This document shows positions 7,527-18,066 of a DNA stretch of 21,826 nucleotides, one piece after another (within the stretch, counting starts at the first letter, position 1; each line of letters opens with the position of its first letter). Source of the DNA: Actinomortierella ambigua (taxonomy: Eukaryota > Mortierellomycota > Mortierellomycetes > Mortierellales > Mortierellaceae). Location of the stretch: NCBI GenBank assembly GCA_016098155.1, contig JAAAJB010000582.1, positions 1-21,826 on the forward strand, given 5' to 3'. The notes below the pieces were generated by a model, which was given only the letters and a program-made list of their open reading frames with translations, had not been told where the DNA came from and did no database searches. The translations under genes and the position numbers were made by a program.

Positions 7527-7962
7527 TCAACAATCCTTCCATGTTCGCCCAAAGACCAACTGGATTGTAGCTTAACGAAATAATCATCCGAGGCGCTCAC
7601 AACCCAGAACCCGACTGTGGCTTGCGACCCGTATATGTCTCATACGCGCTGACCAGCCTATCTCTGGTCTCTGCTGGCATAAACGCATCCAAATGTTCCA
7701 TCCTCCTGCACACAACCTTGTGCTCTCTGATCTCGTTTGGACCAAGGACGTATACCATTGTGGGGAGCACCACCGTGTCCTCAAGGCAGATCAAAGCTCC
7801 ATGATACTCATTGAAGGACACCTCGGACCTGTTGTCACATGTCTCGTGCCGAACAGTCATCAGCTTGAAACCCGGTAGATAGAACGGCTGCAGCAACGCT
7901 TCTTTGGGCACAGGAATAGCAGCAGCAGCAGTGCTAATGAAATTATACCAGTCAGCTCCCAT
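7527..7962 (-). pseudogene. MGADWY-family copy 3, frameshifted and 3'-truncated
   Basis: The ATG at 7962 aligns with copies 1 and 2, and the frame follows them to TGRKP at about residue 113. There, 13 bases of copy 2 are replaced by 6 (ACAGTC), a net 7-base loss. This shifts the frame, and a TGA at 7597-7599 ends the product at 121 aa. Beyond the stop the DNA still matches the paralogues in the old frame (PGFWVVSAS and TWSLGE region) until about 7527. There homology stops abruptly, and the acidic tail is missing altogether. N-terminal coding and promoter sequence are well preserved, so a truncated protein could still be made. No function is assigned. Confidence 0.8.
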
Positions 7963-8285
7963 AGTGAAAGTCAAATAGAAGGGGATGAAGGGCCGATATG
8001 ATGAAAAGGAGAGAATGGGATAGGATAGGAAGAGTGTTTTTATGATGGTTGGGTTGGGAAAAGAGCCCTGTTTGCTTCCGTTATATAAGACTCTGCCACT
8101 ACTCATGCTGTTTGTCACTGTGCATGTATTTTCAAAAGGATAGCAGAACAGTGCTTTCGAGAAGACTCCTCATCCCTGACACATCGCACAATAACAATGG
8201 CGCAGTATCCGTCGGTTAAGACCATGAATAAGGAAAACGAGGATGATACGGCGCGAGGGTGATGCCATAGTGAGGGGAGGGCGCG
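7963..8285 (-). promoter_or_regulatory. Conserved promoter region of MGADWY copy 3
   Basis: About 320 bp upstream of copy 3 align with the upstream regions of copies 1 and 2. The match includes a TATA element (TTATATAA, 8081-8088, about 119 bp before the ATG) and the CAGTGCTTTCGAGAA block. Homology fades near 8285. The duplication unit was therefore gene plus promoter, not a retrocopy. Confidence 0.7.
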
Positions 8286-8338
8286 AGAGGAGGTGATTTT
8301 GGTCCAAATGTCACATGACTGAGACCCAGAAATGCTGA

Positions 8339-8494
8339 TTGGCAAAACAGCACGCACCAGTTGACAAAACAGCACACACCGGTGCACGCACCGGTTCACA
8401 AAACAGCACACACCGGTGCACGCACCGGTTGGCAAAACAGCACACACCGGTTGGCAAAACAGCATACACCAGTTGACCAAACAGCATCTCAGCA
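8339..8494 (+). repeat. Minisatellite: six 22-bp units with two 12-bp inserts
   Basis: The units start at 8339, 8361, 8395, 8429, 8451 and 8473, with consensus TTGGCAAAACAGCACACACC plus GG. Two extra 12-mers (TGCACGCACCGG) sit after units 2 and 3 and create perfect-arm hairpins CCGGTGC-AC-GCACCGG at 8379-8394 and 8413-8428. The outer units are the most diverged, typical of array decay from the edges. The minus-strand open frame across it (8115-8495, cysteine-rich by composition) is produced by the repeat and is not called a gene. Confidence 0.92.
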
Positions 8495-8734
8495 AGTGTA
8501 GGCCAATGCTCTTTCTCTCACTGCACCTCAGGGCATCGGTACACTTTCATCCTCTCTAGACACCTCTGCCCTCCTTTCCCATCAATGTACAACTCTTTTT
8601 GACATTCAGCTCCACACTCACCCATGCCCTTCCCCCCCTCATCCCTTTGGTACGTCTCTCTCTCTGACAATTGTCTTTCGCCCCAAAGAGTGAGTCTGCC
8701 CCAATTATGATGTGGCAACGAAAGGACTTGTCGG
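8495..8734. other. No gene supported
   Basis: Overlapping minus-strand frames of 75 and 101 codons (8518-8823) lack any recognisable domain. Nothing else is visible. Confidence 0.45.
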
Positions 8735-9053
8735 CGCTTCTTGCATCCATGGCGTTCTGCCATGGGGGCCATGCCAAAACCACGATTCTCCAGTTTGAGC
8801 AGCATCTCTCCCTTGACCTCCATGATCAGACTTGGAAACTATCAAAGCTGAGATTCCTCATTGGACCGTGTGCTTGCTGACTTGTCGTGGAATTGTTCTC
8901 TGTGTTTAACGCTTCTTGCAACCATGGCGTTCTGCCATGGGGGCCATGCCAAAACCATGACTCTCCATTGAACAACATTTCTCCCTTGACCTCCATGCTC
9001 AGACTTGGAAACTATCAAAGCTGAGATGCTTCATTGGACCATGTGCTTGTTGA
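8735..9053 (+). repeat. Direct tandem duplication, period about 174 bp
   Basis: Block 8735-8880 is repeated at 8910-9053, with an offset of 175 falling to 173 because of a 2-base indel. Shared landmarks are CGCTTCTTGCA, CCATGGCGTTCTGCCATGGG, TCTCCCTTGACCTCCATG, AGACTTGGAAACTATCAAAG and TCATTGGACC. Each unit contains the CCATGG-CGTTCTG-CCATGG inverted motif. The open frame in unit 1 (8671-8880) is not conserved in unit 2, where it meets a stop early, so coding is unlikely. Confidence 0.88.
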
Positions 9054-9131
9054 CACGCAATTCTGCCATTGCCTTATCGCCCCAGCTGTTTAGTTTTTAG
9101 CTTCGTTAGGTTGGTATTAACAAATGCTCTT

Positions 9132-9906
9132 ATGCCTGTTCAATACAACCTGTTTTCCAACGGCTTGGAGGACACGTTCTGCCACCAGATGATTGACGCG
9201 CTGGTATCCTCCAAGTTCCCGGCGCGATCTGCCACGTTTTCCGTCGATTGGGCTAATGGCGAAGCCCACGGATCAAGGAAGCGACGTGGGCACGGGTATC
9301 GCCCTGATGCCCGCATCAAGAAGCATAGGCGACAAATCGCGTTTCTGGAAGTCAAAACCACCTGGTGACAGCTACATCACCAAAGAGTATTTGTGCGACT
9401 ATTTGGAACTAGGCGAACTTCACTTAGGATGCGATAGGTCTGTTCTTACAAAACGGTCACCCTCTTGTGAAGGCGGCTGCCGTCCAACTCTTCCGTAAGC
9501 GAACAAAACGGACAAGTGAATGATCGATCTCGCTTATATTCGTCTGTTCTCCACTTTATTTTTGGTTGCTATAGGACACCAACTTTGTCTGTACACCATG
9601 GAATATGCTCACGGTCTGTACCACTGGAACAGGATTTGTACTGTCTATGTTCCCCGCGATCAATCCGATGCCAGCATGGTAGGTTGTATCAGACCTTTTC
9701 ATACCTTGTAGGTAAGTGCTTGTTGACGGCTATAATGCTTGGGTAAGACACTGGAGAGTATGCTCTAGGCACAAATGTAGCTTTTTTGACTCTCTCATTC
9801 ACTCCTCTATCAGGCTTACCGAGATCAAATCAACATCGGTACTCCGCCTCACACCCCTCCACGGATTGAATACGATGATGAGGGGCTGCAAGAAGATCAA
9901 GGATGA
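9132..9906 (+). pseudogene. Decayed PD-(D/E)XK nuclease-like gene
   Basis: Starting at the ATG at 9132, the first frame contains a helix with a conserved-looking acidic residue (NGLEDTFCHQMIDAL), then GHGYRPDA and FLEVK. This gives P58-D59, thirteen residues, E73-V-K75, the classic PD-(D/E)XK signature. The frame is then broken three times by one-base changes: at an A run 9354-9357 (continuing as PPGDSYITKEYLCDYLELGE), at an A run 9450-9453 (continuing as GHPLVKAAAVQLFRKR), and at 9519-9521 (continuing as MIDLAYIRLFSTL ... YTMEYAHGLYHW ... VPRDQSDASM). A good donor AG|GTAAGT at 9711-9712 and acceptor CAG at 9811-9813 suggest an intron before a last exon 9814-9906 (IGTPPHTPPRIEYDDEG). However, a TAG sits right at the donor. 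From memory, similar proteins form large uncharacterised, probably mobile-element-linked families in Mucoromycota; I could not verify this. Not expected to give a full protein. Confidence 0.65.
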
Positions 9907-10670
9907 CCATCCAAAGCTATTGCAAGCAAACATTATAGTTTTCGCATATTGTTTGGACAAAGTCCCGCCGCTCTCGTTTGCCTCTCGTGTCGATCATGAA
10001 TAGCCAACAGCATAAGATTGGCTTTCTTTCCATAGTGTCACGCTGAGTATATCTCTGAAAGCTCAATGAACGAAGGGTGCGGTTCCTTTATGGATGAAGG
10101 CCGAAGTATCATCGTCAAACCACATACACTGTGAGAGTCCAATGGAGACTTGGCAAACTAGGATCACACAACCAGTCGACCACTATCTTTAGGCTACCTT
10201 TGTATCATTAAAAAATCAACGTTAAGAACTGGGTACAGGTTTCTGTGGCGCGATGCGCATGAGGTTATCCCCGCAGGTATATGAATAGCGTGTGGAAAGT
10301 AGATAGATAGGAGTGAGTAGCTGATGGAAAAAAATTGTAGCCCTAGAGTGTGACAATATTATTCTTCAGCCGCACTCTCCTATCCTTGAAGAAGGACAAG
10401 AGACTCTCTCCCCATCAGCCATCGCTCGCGGCATGGTAGGCATCGCAGGAATTATCCGGCCCTAATCCTTGCAACAGGTTGTCATCTCTTCCGCCTCCTC
10501 TACAATCATGAAGGTACGATCCGAGTGTCTTCTTGGCTTCTTACACGGAAGGCAAATATGCCACCCAATAAAACCTTTTCTTCCAGCATTGTCATCTAGT
10601 CATGGGGGATTGATGTGAGATAAAACTGTAGCGAAAGAATATTTATAAAGCCAGCTAGTTTACTTCGCTC
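9907..10670. other. Region between nuclease relic and GCN1 3' end
   Basis: No supported open frame. The right part should contain the GCN1 3' UTR, since that gene reads toward it from the right. On the minus strand a TATAAATATT string at about 10639-10648 lies 23-32 bases past the stop and could serve polyadenylation, but there is no canonical AATAAA on that strand nearby. Confidence 0.5.
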
Positions 10671-13600
10671 CTACTCATCTTCCTTCTGGCCAACCTCCAG
10701 CCCTCCGACAGCGTACACCTCTGCGTCTTCCTCTTCGGCCTCGGGGTCATAGCCACCATGCAGGTTCTCGAGCCGCTGACGCTCGTTGATAGCGAGCTTG
10801 GACAGGATACGGCGGTGGTAGTCCACCAGTTGCTTCGACGCTGCGGTGTCGATGGTGCCGAGATACTGTTGGTAGACGCCATCGTTGTACTGCAGCTGCA
10901 GCGAGAAGAGCAACGCCCGCTCCGCTGCCAGTTTGATTGGGATCACACGCTCGCGCACACACGCCATCATCGCCGGCACAACCTCCTTGAGTTTTGGCTC
11001 AACCAGGTCAGGCCGCTTGCGCGCAAAAGCCCGCAGACAGACCAGCGCCAGGCGCTTCGACTCGATAGCAATGTCCATGGCCAGTGCCTGCGTCAGCTTC
11101 GAGACCAGCTCGCCCATCAGTACGCCATCGACTTCGTAGGCATCGCTCATCAGCATCTTGCCCACCACCAGCACACCGTTCGTCGAGCTCTTCTCCACCG
11201 CATTCGGAATCGCGTTCAGAGCTGCGTTCGCAACCGCCTGAACGTGGCCAGTCTCGATCAGCAGCTCGGGTCTCTCTGCCAGGATAGCGTTGGCAGCGAG
11301 CATGGCGGCAGTCAGCGACAGCTCGTCGCCGAGGACAAGCGTCTGCACCAGGTACGATGCATCCTCGGTGCTCTGGTGCTTGCAGAAGCCACCGAGCACC
11401 TTGGCCGACGCCAACCACATCGACTCGGGCTGACCAGCGTCCAGACCCTCCATGACGACGCCGATCACAGAGCGCTTGGCCACATCGCCCATGCCAGCGC
11501 CAATCTTGCTGACCACACTCTCCAGCGCCGACAGCACCGTCTCCCTCACTCCGGGCTCGCTGGCCTTGATCGACGCCACCAACTCGGTGACCAGTGGATC
11601 CACACGCGACTGCAGCGAGATCAGGATGCTCAGAGCTGCGGCGGCCTTGACACGGACAGCAGGCGACGACGTGTCCGTGAGTGACTTGATGAACGTACGC
11701 TGCAGCTGAGGCAAGAACGGCTTGAGATGGGCAGGCACCTTCTGCAGCAGGAGCGACAGTGTGCTCAAGATGGCGCTCTTGACCTCGCCTGGATGGCGGT
11801 CGCCAACGATACGAATCAACGGACCCGTGATCTGCGTGACGAACGGCTTGAGCGCATCCGCCGACGTCCGCTGGATCATGTCGCCAATGGCCAGGGCAGA
11901 GGCCTCGCGGATCGAGTTGGAGCCGTTCATGAGACCCTGCAAGAAGATGGGAAGCAGAGGTGCAATACCCTTGGGCAGACAGAAACCAGGCAGGTCGACA
12001 CCAGGCATGCCAACACCACGGATGGCACGACGGACCGACTGGACAAGACCCTCCATGTCCTCCTTGCGGACGGTGCGCGTCACGGCGTTCAAACCAGCCA
12101 GGGCCGCCACCACCACCTCGTGTGTGCGGTCGTCCAACAGACTGACCAGGACGCGGATCCAGTCGGCGACATAACGGCTGATGTCGAGCGTCGACTCTTG
12201 GCAGAACGTCGCCACCATGTTGCATCCCGAGACACGCTTCATCGGGTCCTCGGACTTGACCAGTTCGAACAGCATCATCATCAGCGTATGCGCACCGTCG
12301 TTGTTGTCGATCGACTTGAGCAGCGCCGTAATGGTCGAGTCCAGCGCCTCCAAGGTGTCCTCGTCCTGCTCGGCAATCTTGGACTGGATCAAAGCTGCCA
12401 GGATGTTGGTCAAACGGCGGTTCAAGGCCGCGCCGGCCACGGAGACCAGCGAGCCCAGCGCGCGGGCGTTGAAGGCCGTGATCGGCTGAGCGATCAGGGT
12501 CGGGATCAGGACCGGGAACACGACGTTCGAGCGGACAGCCATGATCTCCTTCAGACCCTCGAGCGCATAGGCCGACTTGTCACCCGTGTGCAGCGACGCC
12601 AGCAGCGACGGCAGGATCTCATCGATGGCCTTGGGGCCAACGCACTGGTGCAGTGTGTCAAACGCCTGCGCCGCTGCCTCACGCACCTCGGGCGACTCGT
12701 CCAACAGGGCTTTGCGGACGGACGGGATGATCGAGTCGACATAGTCGGCGACATGGGTCTTGCCCGCCGTGGCCATAATCTCCGAAAGACCAATGCACAC
12801 ACCTTGGCGAGTATCGCTCTCGGTGCTGTCCAGACCCGCCTCGAGGATCGGGATAATCTCGGACAGGACGGCCTCGCCCAGCTTACGAACCATGTCACCG
12901 AGCGTGCGGGCAGCGACCATACGACGGTCATACGAGCTCGAGGCCAGGTTGCGGATGATGAGCGTCATCATCGTCGACAGGATCTCACGCAGCATGCGCG
13001 GCGTGTTGTTGACCAGCGACTTCCAGACCGTCAGCGACGCGTGACGGACCACGGCCGAGCTGTCGGCGCGGACAATGTACAGCGAGGCCAGAATACGGTC
13101 GCGACGATCGCGGCCAAGGACCTCCAGAAGCTTCTTGCGCGTGGCATCCGCGCCCGAGTACTCCTCGACGGCCTCCTCGTCGGCGTCGGCGTCAGCGGTC
13201 TCTTCGCCCGTGCCAATGTACGTCTGTCGGCTCGTGCCCGTGATACGGAACAGCAGGTCACCCACCAGCTGCACCGAGGCCTGACGGATACGCCAGTTGT
13301 CGTCAAACAGACCACGCTCGAGCTCGGGCAGCAGCAGGTCGACGGCCTTGGTGGCGTAGTTGCTGATAATCATCTGACCAGCACGCATCGAAGCCTCGCG
13401 CACATACTCAGACTCGTCCGCAAGACCCATCAGGATTGGCGGAATGATACGGCCCAGGTAAGGCTGGAACCGCTGACCAAACGTAGCGGGCAAGTACACC
13501 AGCAACGAGATGAAACCCTCGCGGATGTAGGCCTTGGCCGAGTCTGTGTTGACAATAATCTCGGGCAACAGACCCTCCAGACGCTCCAAGCCGAGTCCAG

Positions 13601-16600
13601 CCAACACCTCCGACAGACCCTGGGCAGCACCCTGGCGATCGACACCCGAGGTATCGGACTTGAGCGTCGACAGGAGCTCGTGCACAAGCTCGGGGAAGTT
13701 GTGTTCGCCAAGCTTCTCCACCAGCGTACCCAGCGCCTTGGCGGCCGTCGCACGCGCTTCCGGCACAGGATCGACCAGCACCTCCTTCACACCGGGCAAC
13801 AGACGAGGCAGGTAAGGAATCAGATCCTTCTGGTCCGTCAACGAGGCCATGTTACCGACAATCTGCGACGCCTTCTTCTTGATGTCCGTCGCACGCTCAC
13901 GCAAGCCACGCTCGAGGATCGGCATCACGAGCGCCAGCGAGGGCGCATCAATATAATGCACAAACGACGTGCCCAACAGCGCCGTCAGGGCCGGGTGGGT
14001 CTTGACGTTGGGGTCGCACAGGGCAGCCATCATGATGGGGACCAAGTCCTGGATCTCGGGGTTGGAAATGACCTCACCAAACTGGGTCAAGGCCAGACGA
14101 GCCGCGTCCTGGACGGCCGTGTGCGAGTCTGTGAGGACCTCGGACAGGCGGGGGATGATGGTCGGCAGCGAGATGGAGAGCTGTTTAGGTGCCAAGAAAG
14201 CCATCGAGCCCAACAATTCGACCGAGCCCTTCTTGGTACGCCACTGGCGATCGTCCAGACCTGCCAGCAGCGAGGGCATGATGAGCTTCACACAGTGGCC
14301 CGACAGCTTGCCCATGATCGCACGCGACGTGTCCGATGTTGCGTGACGCACGTCCGCCACAGGGTCGCCAAAGCAGACAAGAAGGAGCGGCAGAATCTGA
14401 ATCACGTAGGGCTCAAAGAGACGGCCAAGCGTCAGCGACAGCGTCTCAAAGGCCAACATGGCACCCTCACGCGCATGAGGATCCTTCTTATCGTCGATCG
14501 CCGCCTTGAGCGTGGCCATGACCGAAAACTCCTTGAGCGACGAAATACCACGGCCCTTGATGACGCCGGCAAGACCGTAGGCAGCACCACGACGCTCCGC
14601 ATACTTGGGCGAGTGGAAGGCGGCGTCGGTGAGGCGCTTGAGCAGGCTGGGCACCTGGGCAGGAATCGACTTGATCAAGCCTGGCAAGCAGTTGGCCACA
14701 GCGACCTGAACAGGCTCCGAAGGGGTCTTCAGTGTCTCAATCAACTTCTCGACGGCCGAAGGAATCTTGGGCGACGAAGCATCCAAGTGACGGGCCAGAG
14801 CACCAAACAAGACCACAGCAGACTCGCGGATGCGGTCATGCGTTTCCGAGTTGTGTGCAGGCTCCGACAGATAGGCCTCAAACTCGGGAATCAACGAGTG
14901 TACATGCTCAGGGCCGTGAGCGTTGATCATCGCCAGACCGGCATCCAGCATACCCTGGCGAACATCTGCATTGCGGTCACCCAGAGCCTCCTGACGGATC
15001 AAAAAGTTGGCAAAGGGCTTGAGGTCCTCAGCGGTCATCATGGGGGCAATGTTCTTGAGCGCGTGGGCAAGACCAAGACGCTGGTCCGAGGGGTCCTTCT
15101 TGTTCAGCGACTCTTGGATCACCAGACCAAACTCGTTGTATTGGGGCACGATGGGCTGGGCCTTGTCGGCATACAGAGCATAGATACGGTTGAGGGTATC
15201 CGTGACTGTGTCAGGGTACAGCTTGACAGCGCCGGCAATGGCCTTGCCAGCAGCGTCGCGCACAAAGGCGTTGTCATGGACAATCAAAGGCAAAAGGTCA
15301 TCCGCATAGACAGGCTCGACCTCCATGCCGTTGTCCTCCCAGAGCTCAAATGCCATCTTTGCATTGTTCTCATCGCTGTCGTAGCAGGCCACCCAGAGCT
15401 CACGCGAGAAGTTGATGACAGTCAGCTCCACGGGCTCCAAGGCCGCCAAGGTCGCCTGGCGGACAAGAGTTTCGTTGTACAGGAGACCCTTCAGGAGGAC
15501 CTCAATCTCCTCCAGCGAGGTCGTATCGCCCATGGCGCGCGTCAGATCACCGAGAGAGGTCTTGGCGATCTTGGCCAGGTGAGGGTACTCCTTGATGATG
15601 GAGAGAAGCGAGGCAATCATCTCCTGGCGAGGAAGAGACTCGGATTCGCCCGACATGCAGTGGAAGGAAACAATGTCGACGGCAATCTGCACCTGCTCCT
15701 GGCGAACATCCTTGGCATCGGACGCCTTCTTATCCGCGCCAACCACACCGCTGTTCTCAAGGATAAAGTGGATAAGCGGGAAACAGTAGGCAAAGCTCGA
15801 AGGCAGCAGAGGCTCCTTCTCCGTCGCATAGCGGAGGCGGTACAGGACACGCGACACCAGATCCTCGAGGGGCTCCTCTGTCCAGTTGGCGGGAACCTCG
15901 TTGACCTCCAGTGCGCGCAGCGTGGCAATCGCCAGCGGGGCGCGAACCGACTCGAGACGGTCGGCCACACACATGCCCAAGTCCAGGTAGGTCTCCACGG
16001 CATCGGAGCCCACCAAGGGACCACCGAGCTTGACAACGCCGTTCAGCAAGAGACGCACCAGCTCCACCAAGCGGGCAGTGAGTTCCTCAGCATTGCCATT
16101 GACCAAGGCACGGATGGTTGCCAGACCACGAGTCAGGTGGAGGTAAGTGTCCTGGACCGACTTGCGGATCTTGGACTCCTTGGCAAGCTGAGCATCCACA
16201 GACGCTTGCTCATCCCTGGTCAGCTTGGGACCCGAAGAAGCAGCCGCGGCACCACCCGATGCGGGCTTCTTGCCGCTGTTAAGGGCCTTGCTCACCTCGC
16301 GTTGGTACTTCTTCTCGTCAAAGGCCACACGGCTGCGGTCTGGCGTAGCCTTCTTCATGCCCCGGAGCACATCCACATACAGCTCGCCCTCAGGGTGCTT
16401 CCAAATGGCGACATCCTGCTCGGTGATAGTCTCAAGCGGCGTTGAGTCCAGGTCCTGCACAATGTGACCGATGAACATTGAGATCATAGTGTCGGGCGCA
16501 ATGAAGACCAAGCTCGAGATGGCTGACATGGCAGCCTTGTACATCTGCGGCGAAGTCGAGTCGAGCGAGGCAGCGTCCATGATCAACTCTTCGACGCGCT

Positions 16601-18022
16601 TCTGGTAGTCTTCCACAAGGTGTCCCGGGTCCAGATGGGCACGCTGGGCAAGGGTCATCCAGTCATATTTCTTGGTGGGAGAGGCAATCGCTTCGTGATG
16701 AGCAAGTACGATCAGCTCGACCATAAGGCGAGACATGACCATCTGATCAGCATCCTTGTTGTACGATGTGACAGCAGCGAGAATCTCAGCCAATCGATAG
16801 GTGGAAACGTGGGGGTCCACGGCCATCGTCGATGCTGCAAGCGTCGTAGTCGAGTCCTTTGCGCCAACCTCCAAGTCCAACACCCAGCGCTCCACAGCTT
16901 GACGGATCAGCGTGGCCACCGACTCGGGTGCACGCTGTGCTGCGCGGCGCAGAGCACTATAGGCCTCACGACGAGCTTCAGCAAATGGCGAACAGGAGGC
17001 AGCATAGACAAAAGCTGTTCCAACGGCAGCCTTTGCATCCTCCGAGAGCTCCTTGTCCGTGATCAGCGACTCCAGAGCATGCACAAACCAAACGCCCTCT
17101 TCAGCCGTCGTCAGCTTGGTGTACACCTTGTCGAAAAGCACCAGCGAGGGTTTGGGTGATGTTGCCATGGCAGACTTGACAAACTGACGGCCTGCATCCG
17201 AAGACTCGCCTATCTCTGCGAGACGCGAAGCAACGGCGACAGCCACATAGCCGTCAAGGGGTCCATCCTTGTAGGTCAGAGGGGCTGCCTGGATCTTGTT
17301 GTACGCCGCAATCAGCGGAGGCAAGAAGGGCGCAAAGTGCTTTGCAAGGGTGTGGGTTGGAGCAGCGGCTATTTGTTTTAGGATGTTGCGGACAAAATTG
17401 AAAGGTTAGAACTACGCCGCGATCACCTCATATGGGCAATCTTTGACGATTTTCCAGCGGGGGGGGGGGTTTCGTGTCTTCTCTCTCAATTACCATTCCA
17501 AATAATGCTGCCGACGCCTGCAGCCCAGGTCTTGCGCAGCGAGCCACGGGCACTCGCAAGAGCATCGACACCGGCCTTCGTGGCGGCAGCGACCTCCGGG
17601 AAGGTCTTCTCCGAGGCGAGCAAGTTGCCGAGGTGCAAGACCAATGCCTCGATGCCGATCTTCACAGCGCCTTCGTTCGTTTCCTTTGCCGTCATTGTTG
17701 TCAACCCTTGAACGACCTTTGTCGACACGGCGTCGGAAGTCAGGACAGCCGTGGAGCCCAGGCAATCGAAGTAAAGGCCACGGTGATCAGGCGAGGTGAC
17801 CTTGCCCGTGGTCAATTGCTTGGTCATCTCTGTCACCACCTTCAGCACATCCTCTTCCTGCTTGCACTGCCCCGCCAGCTGCTTGAAGAGCGATACGGCG
17901 GAGGAGCGGGTAGACTCGTTCGAGGAGCGCAGCGAGCTGAGCAGTGGGTCCTGCAGTGAGCTGAAAATGGGTGATGGATCGAACGACAACGCCTTCATCA
18001 GGTGAACGAGCACTAGTAGCGC

Positions 18023-18066
<44 letters not shown>

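Noticed and set aside
7256..7570. 104-codon frame with a signal-peptide-like start
   Set aside because: It begins in a fold-back arm and ends antisense to a pseudogene; no conserved features after the hydrophobic start. Kept as a note in findings.
8339..8494. CRISPR-like array
   Set aside because: Units are contiguous and there are no unique spacers; the 12-bp inserts are identical to each other. The host is eukaryotic.
8115..8495. 126-codon cysteine-rich minus-strand frame
   Set aside because: The cysteine pattern is produced by the 22-bp minisatellite read in one frame; no signal peptide and no support outside the array.
10758..11684. 308-codon plus-strand frame at the GCN1 3' end
   Set aside because: Antisense shadow of GCN1 in the same codon register as the larger antisense frame.
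11008..12225. 405-codon minus-strand frame
   Set aside because: Shifted frame inside GCN1; the GCN1 frame gives a clear conserved protein over the same bases.
11727..16445. 1572-codon plus-strand open frame as a gene
   Set aside because: It lies wholly antisense to the last GCN1 exon and in register with its codons; the absence of stops follows from codon bias, and the translation is compositional with no domain.
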